NCBI GenBank assembly: GCA_018065225.1
Contig: JAGHTS010000287.1
Span: forward strand, 1-20,937
Length of the DNA: 20,937 nucleotides
Direction: 5' to 3'
Source: Candidatus Phascolarctobacterium caballi
GTDB lineage: Bacteria; Bacillota; Negativicutes; Acidaminococcales; Acidaminococcaceae
Part shown: one piece after another, positions 12,801 through 18,800 of the stretch
How the letters are laid out: the number at the start of each line of letters is the position of its first letter
How positions within the stretch are numbered: the first letter of the stretch is position 1
Position numbers and translations under genes: made by a program
The notes under the pieces: generated by a model
Databases searched by the model: none
Told to the model about the DNA's origin: nothing
The model's input: only the letters and a program-made list of their open reading frames with translations

Positions 12801-15800
12801 CCGTTGTCTGTTACTGATCCGCCGACATTTGCGGCATCAATGGTTAGTTTGCTGTCCGCATTGTTGACAATAATAGTATTCTCTATTCTCCTCTTAGATT
12901 TAATAGGTCCGTCAATAACCGTTGTACCGACGGTTAATATGCCTGTTGCATCCTTATACCCTTTTATATCCGTGTTTTTAATAGTTGTATTCTCACTGTC
13001 GCTCTTTAAATACAACTCTCCGGCATTGTTCAGTGCAAGCGGAATATCGGCTGAATAGGAATTGATGTCATCCGCAAACCCTTCTAATTTTGATGTACCT
13101 GTAACAATGTTGATAATACCCTGGGTAATTGCCGTCCCCTTTTCCAAAACAAAACTGCCCGACAAATTGAGTTCACCGCTGCCGTCAATTTTATTCTTGA
13201 TGTCCCCACTGCCGTTAATGTCAAAGACTCCGTTGTTGGTCACTGAACCATTTGCACCCAATTGTAAATCGTTCAAGTCCGTAACAAATGTATTCCCGCT
13301 ATTTATTTGCAGTTTGCCAATTCCGGTAATTCTGCCATTGTTGTTGACGGTAACTTCATCTTCAACAGCACCTGCTATCGCCAATGTACTGTCAGCCTCA
13401 CCTGTAATATCCCTGTTAATGTCACCGTTTGTCAAGGCAAGTGTCTTGTTTGCTTTTATCAGAATGTCGTTGCCAAGATAATCCGCATTTGCCTTTACAC
13501 CTCCGTTGACTACAATTGAGGAGCCAGGTATTTCTGTACCGTCAGCATCTTTTTCTGCGTTAACATAATTTGTTAATTCACCGCCAATGAGTTCAAGTGT
13601 ACCGCCATTGGTTACGGTATTTTTGATATTATCAGCATTAATTGTAAGAGTGTTATTGGTCTTGACTTCCATCTTATTGCCAATGGTTTCGTTTATTACA
13701 ACATGCCCAGTTGTCATAACTTCACCTGTTTCGGTAAGAACATCACCGTCAATGCGGACAATGCCTTTGCCATCAACTGCCTGCATCAGTATACCATCAG
13801 TCAGTATCAGGTTTCCGTCAGCGGTAATAGTTGTACCAATTGACAACTGATTGGCGTTAACGGTTAATGACCCGCTGTTAATTGTCAAAGAATTCTGCTC
13901 AATTTTTGGTACAAAAATTGTAACAGTTATGCCATCAGCAACATTATAGACAGTAGAACCAGTCCTCTGGAAGTTAGCAAATGCATTTTGAACCGCTTCA
14001 TCCAAACGATAAAACTGGCTTCCAACATACCAGCCGGGGATTGCCTGTTTTTTTCCTTCAACTGTTTCCGTGGTGTATTTTTCCAACACCCCTTTGACAC
14101 GTACATTTGCAATAGACTGGTCTTCCAATTCCTCACCTTTGGAATCAACATATTTGCCGTTCCTATTGACTTTGAAGGCCTGTCCCTTAAAATCCGTTAC
14201 TTTGGATGTAAAATAACCATACTCACCAAACGTTACATCAGTGGAAATTACGGTATTGCCATTACCATTAATGGTGGCATTTAATGATGTTCCTTCTATC
14301 CCTGTTATATTCAATTTGGCATTGTTAGTTCCCAGTACACCATCTTTAAAGTTACTTAAATCAGATATATCAGTAATAATCAAACTGTTGTTTGTACCAT
14401 GAGCATTATTAATTGTCATTCCCTGATAACCGCCACCGTTCAATGTGGTGTCATTACCATTTATTGTGAAGTTACGGTCAACATAGAGTACATCACCGAC
14501 TCTGACATTAGGATTTATTTCTTTTGCTTCTGTAAACCTTATATAGTTATCTTTCATATCAGTTTCACTTGTACTGTCAGATACAACTCTATATTCTGCA
14601 CCACGGAACGTACCCAAGTCACCGCCTCTTACCAATACGTGGTCGGTGTTGACAGCATTTTCCGTGAAAGAATAAGTGGATATTTGTGCAGCATTAAGCG
14701 TATAGTTACCATCTTTGTTTGCCTGGATAATTTGCGGCAGGGTGTAACCCCACATTTTTTTAATTCTCAGTTCTTTCTTGTGGTCTGAATGTGTCCCATG
14801 TTCTACATAGTCAATTATATAAACATAATCACCATAAGCAGTAGTCGTGCCAATAATATTGAAGTCATCATCTGTATCCTTTATCTGCAAGTCATAATAT
14901 CTTGTTGCATATCCGCTTCCACTGCTTTCAAGGGTTTCTTCCGGCATCAATTCACTCTTAAGATTGAGTGTCGCCAATGAAATAGTACCGCTTGCCTCTC
15001 CCAATACAATAAAGTTATCAAGTTGGGTATCATTAAGTATATCCAACGACAAACGGCTGCCCTCTTCTGCAAACAATGAAATTGGCGTACTTTCTTTCAT
15101 TGCCGCTACACCGGTACCGACAACAAGTGTGCCGGCTGTGTTATCTATCATGTTCAAATGAGCATTTTCACCTAAATACAAACTTTGCAACGCCCCGCCT
15201 TTAAGATTTGCCGCAGCAATATTAAGTTCTGCATTCAGTTTTACATCAATACCGGAAACAGGAATGGATGTGAAGATTCCATATTGTCCCGCAGCCGTCC
15301 GCATTGCATTGTAGCTGTCTTTGTAGTTTTCCAATTCGTTGGAATAGTCACGTCCGGCATTTTTCTTAAGGTCAAGGGCAGCTTTTTTAGCTGCCAAATC
15401 TGCATTTGCCGCTTTTAATGCCTGGTATGCTCTAACCATATTCTGTTTACGAAGATCTATTGGATCGGAGAGTCCTGTATCTGTAGCATAATGTTGGTTC
15501 GCCTCAGCCTCCGGATTAAATCCGTCCATAGTCGCTTTTGCTTCAGCAGCAAGTACAGCAGACGTCATTGTCGGTGTACTTGTCCCTTGTGTAACAAAAT
15601 AAGTTCCTGCAGTTCCACCGCTTAATGACAATTCATCGATATTGATATAAGCAACAGGTACAAAACCACTGCCTAAACCCATAGATACGTCCGCATTGAT
15701 TTCAACAAGTCCTTGTCCGCCGACCATTTGCTTAAAGGTCCCGCCTTTGCCTTCCGGCACTATGATTGTACTTGTATCATTATAGTCACTCCCAATGGCA

Positions 15801-18800
15801 ATTACATTACCGTTTAAATCTATGTTTCTGGGTACCAATGTCACCTGTGCCTCATATCTGCTGTCAGGACTCATATTCGCAGGCTTGATCATGTTGTCCG
15901 GGTCTATGCTCAGTTTTCCGCCATAAATGGCAATATCCTGGGAAACTTCGCCATCAAGGAATATATCCGAACCGTTCTTGCCCATACCAATTACAAGTTG
16001 ACCATCATCTCCTAAAATATTGGTACTAACCGTCTGTTGCCGTGTAACCAAGTCTACAATATCCCCTGTCGAAGGTAAAAGCCCTGCATATTGATATTGA
16101 GCTGCTTCGTCATTTGTCAAACCTATAAAGACAATTTGTCCGTGATTGACAATTCCTCCCGTTCCGATTTGCATTAATGCAGGAGCCGCTGCAAAACTGC
16201 CTTTTTCTATTGTAATTTTTCCTGCTTGGATGGGAGCGATGTCTATCAAAATCAAAGGATCGGAGCCTGCCGCTGTTCCAGCAGTAGCAGAATTGTTAAC
16301 AATTATTTCACCACTACCCAAGATTGATTTGCTGACGGGCAACCCTTTTAAACTTCGAATCATATTTTGTTCAGTCTCTGGAAGTGAACCAAACAATTCT
16401 TCTGTCGCTATAATCTTCAGTGTGCCCGCATTGTCTTTGACATCCCCCTGCAATACCAAGGCATTTAATGTCAATGTGTCATTTTTGCTGATATAGATAT
16501 CGTTATAAATTGGCGCTATTGTCATACCGCTTTGTGTATAGGTGCCTGCCGTTACTTCCGTTACGCCGTCAAAAACATTTCCTTCTATGTGCAGTTCCCC
16601 GGTTACTGCCTCTGCCGGTACTGTACCGCCGGTAACTTCAGAAATATCATTTATAAATGCATTTTTTAATATCCCGCCTGTTACGGTCACTTTCCCGTTA
16701 TTCAAAACTGGGCTGTACTCGCCTTCCGCCTTCATCAGGTTTAAACTGATTGCATTTGTTGTCAGATTGGCGCCGACATCAATCTGCAGGTCTTTTTGGT
16801 TGATGGTGTGTGAACTTTGAATGACAACATCTCCTGCAATTTCCACTTTCCCCTTAAAGTTATTTGCCACTGCCGCGCCATTGTTATATGAGTTGATGTT
16901 ATATCCTATTTCTCCTTCGGTAAATATAATGGTGCCGTCATTTTTTACGGAATTTGTTGACAGGTTTTCCCCTGCAGTTTTCAGCACACTCCCTTCAACA
17001 ACTTGTACTTTGTTATTGATTAATCCGCCAGTGCCTATAGTTATATAACTGCTGTTCCCCGGTGCGGTCCCTATTTGTGTTACGCCGGCTCCTGCAATTT
17101 CCACTGTCAGTTCCCCGTAATTGGAAACGTCCCCGCCTGTAAGTGTGAGTTGTTCTGTCGCGTTGATGACTTTCCCTTTAAGGTTGTCTACATTGGATGT
17201 TATAACAATATTTTTGTCAGGATTACTTACTATTTCTATGTTACCGCCGTTTATCACTTTCCTGAGTGTGTCTATTTTATCGTCCGGCACATCATTATCT
17301 GTAAGATCGCCCGTCAGACGGACCAAACCGCCATTATCAACTGTTCCGCTGCTGCCTAAAAGGTCAACATCTATGGTCAATGATTCTCTGGAGTTTCTGA
17401 TTTGGATTTTTCCGTCTATTGTTTTCAACCCGGTTATTGTGCCGTCAATTATTGTCAGTCCGTTATTGTCAACGGCACTGTTGAATACCATGTTTTCCCC
17501 GATAAGCTGTAATGTACCCTTATTATTTATCTTTTCATCTATTAACAACCTGTCCGCCGTGATGTTAAGGGTCTTGTTTGCGTTTATCTCCATATTCTTT
17601 TGCCTGATGAAGGATGTATCCGCAAATATGTTGCCGTCAATTACGGTTTTGCCGGTTTTCGGGTCTGCTGAATCGTTAATATCATAACCTAAAACACCTT
17701 CACCCAAAATTAAAGTGCCATGGTTGTCAACACTACCACCTGCTATATCAGAAGCATTGATAGCAAATTTAGATCCGTTTGCAACAATGATATTGTTGGC
17801 AATGATTGTTCCCTGCTCGGCTTTTATATATGAGTTGTTAGTGCCGTTGCCTATGTATAACAAACCTGTATTGCCAATAATTGAAGTTTGAAGTACTACG
17901 GCACCATTATCATTGGCTGCAGTACCGCCGGTCAGTCTTATTGTACCGAGATTGTTGGTTGCACTGCTTGTTATCAATCCCTTATTTTCCCCTACCGTTG
18001 CTGTCACTTCAGAACCAAGGGAAACATCAATGTATGCCTGGTCTATTTTGTAGCCGTCAACTAAGTCCAGTTTGCTGTTGACTATTTTGGTCATACCAGT
18101 TTTCGAACTTCCAGATTCATCTTTTATGTTTGCCGCCAGTTTAAGGGCTGCTGTATCCTCAAGGAACAATGTCCCTTTATTGTTGACCACATAATCTTTA
18201 AACCCTCTTACTTCACTTACGTTGACGATGTGCAGTTCGTCTTTTTTGTTGCTCAGGATGACTCCTGCAAATCCCGGTGCAAATGTACCTCCGTTAAGTA
18301 AGGTGTTGACTGTTGCGCCACCTTCAAGGATATGCCCGTTACCGTTAAGGGTAAGAATACGGGAAGAACGACTTTGTGACGGGGTCAATGTACCGAGCCC
18401 GTAATTCTCTATTTCAAAATCATAAGCTGTCAAAGCAGCATCTGCTCCGAGTTTATAGAAATAATTATTCGGATCTTCTGAAATCAATGCGGTCGGATTC
18501 CCGTTCCATATTGGAGCACTTGACGCTTTACCGTCAGATGTGTAGTAATCGTACAATGTTTTGTCCGGGTCAAGGTCTTTAAGCAGGTAATCCAATGTGT
18601 CTTTGGTTTTTACCAGCATAGAACCTAATACTGTACGTACGACATCTTCAGTAACAGTGCCTCCAAGGTACTGTGCCATTGCGTTATTGACATCAGTATC
18701 AGATTTGTTTGCCATATAGGTTAAAACTGCATTATAATCTGCAAACTTTGCAACTCCTGATGCAATTGTAATGTTACCGGAACCTACTGCCGCATTGTAC

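Noticed and set aside
13927..14151. Second minus-strand frame of 74 codons overlapping the autotransporter.
   Set aside because: It lies in a different frame inside the giant gene, without a ribosome binding site or recognisable domain. It is a chance frame.
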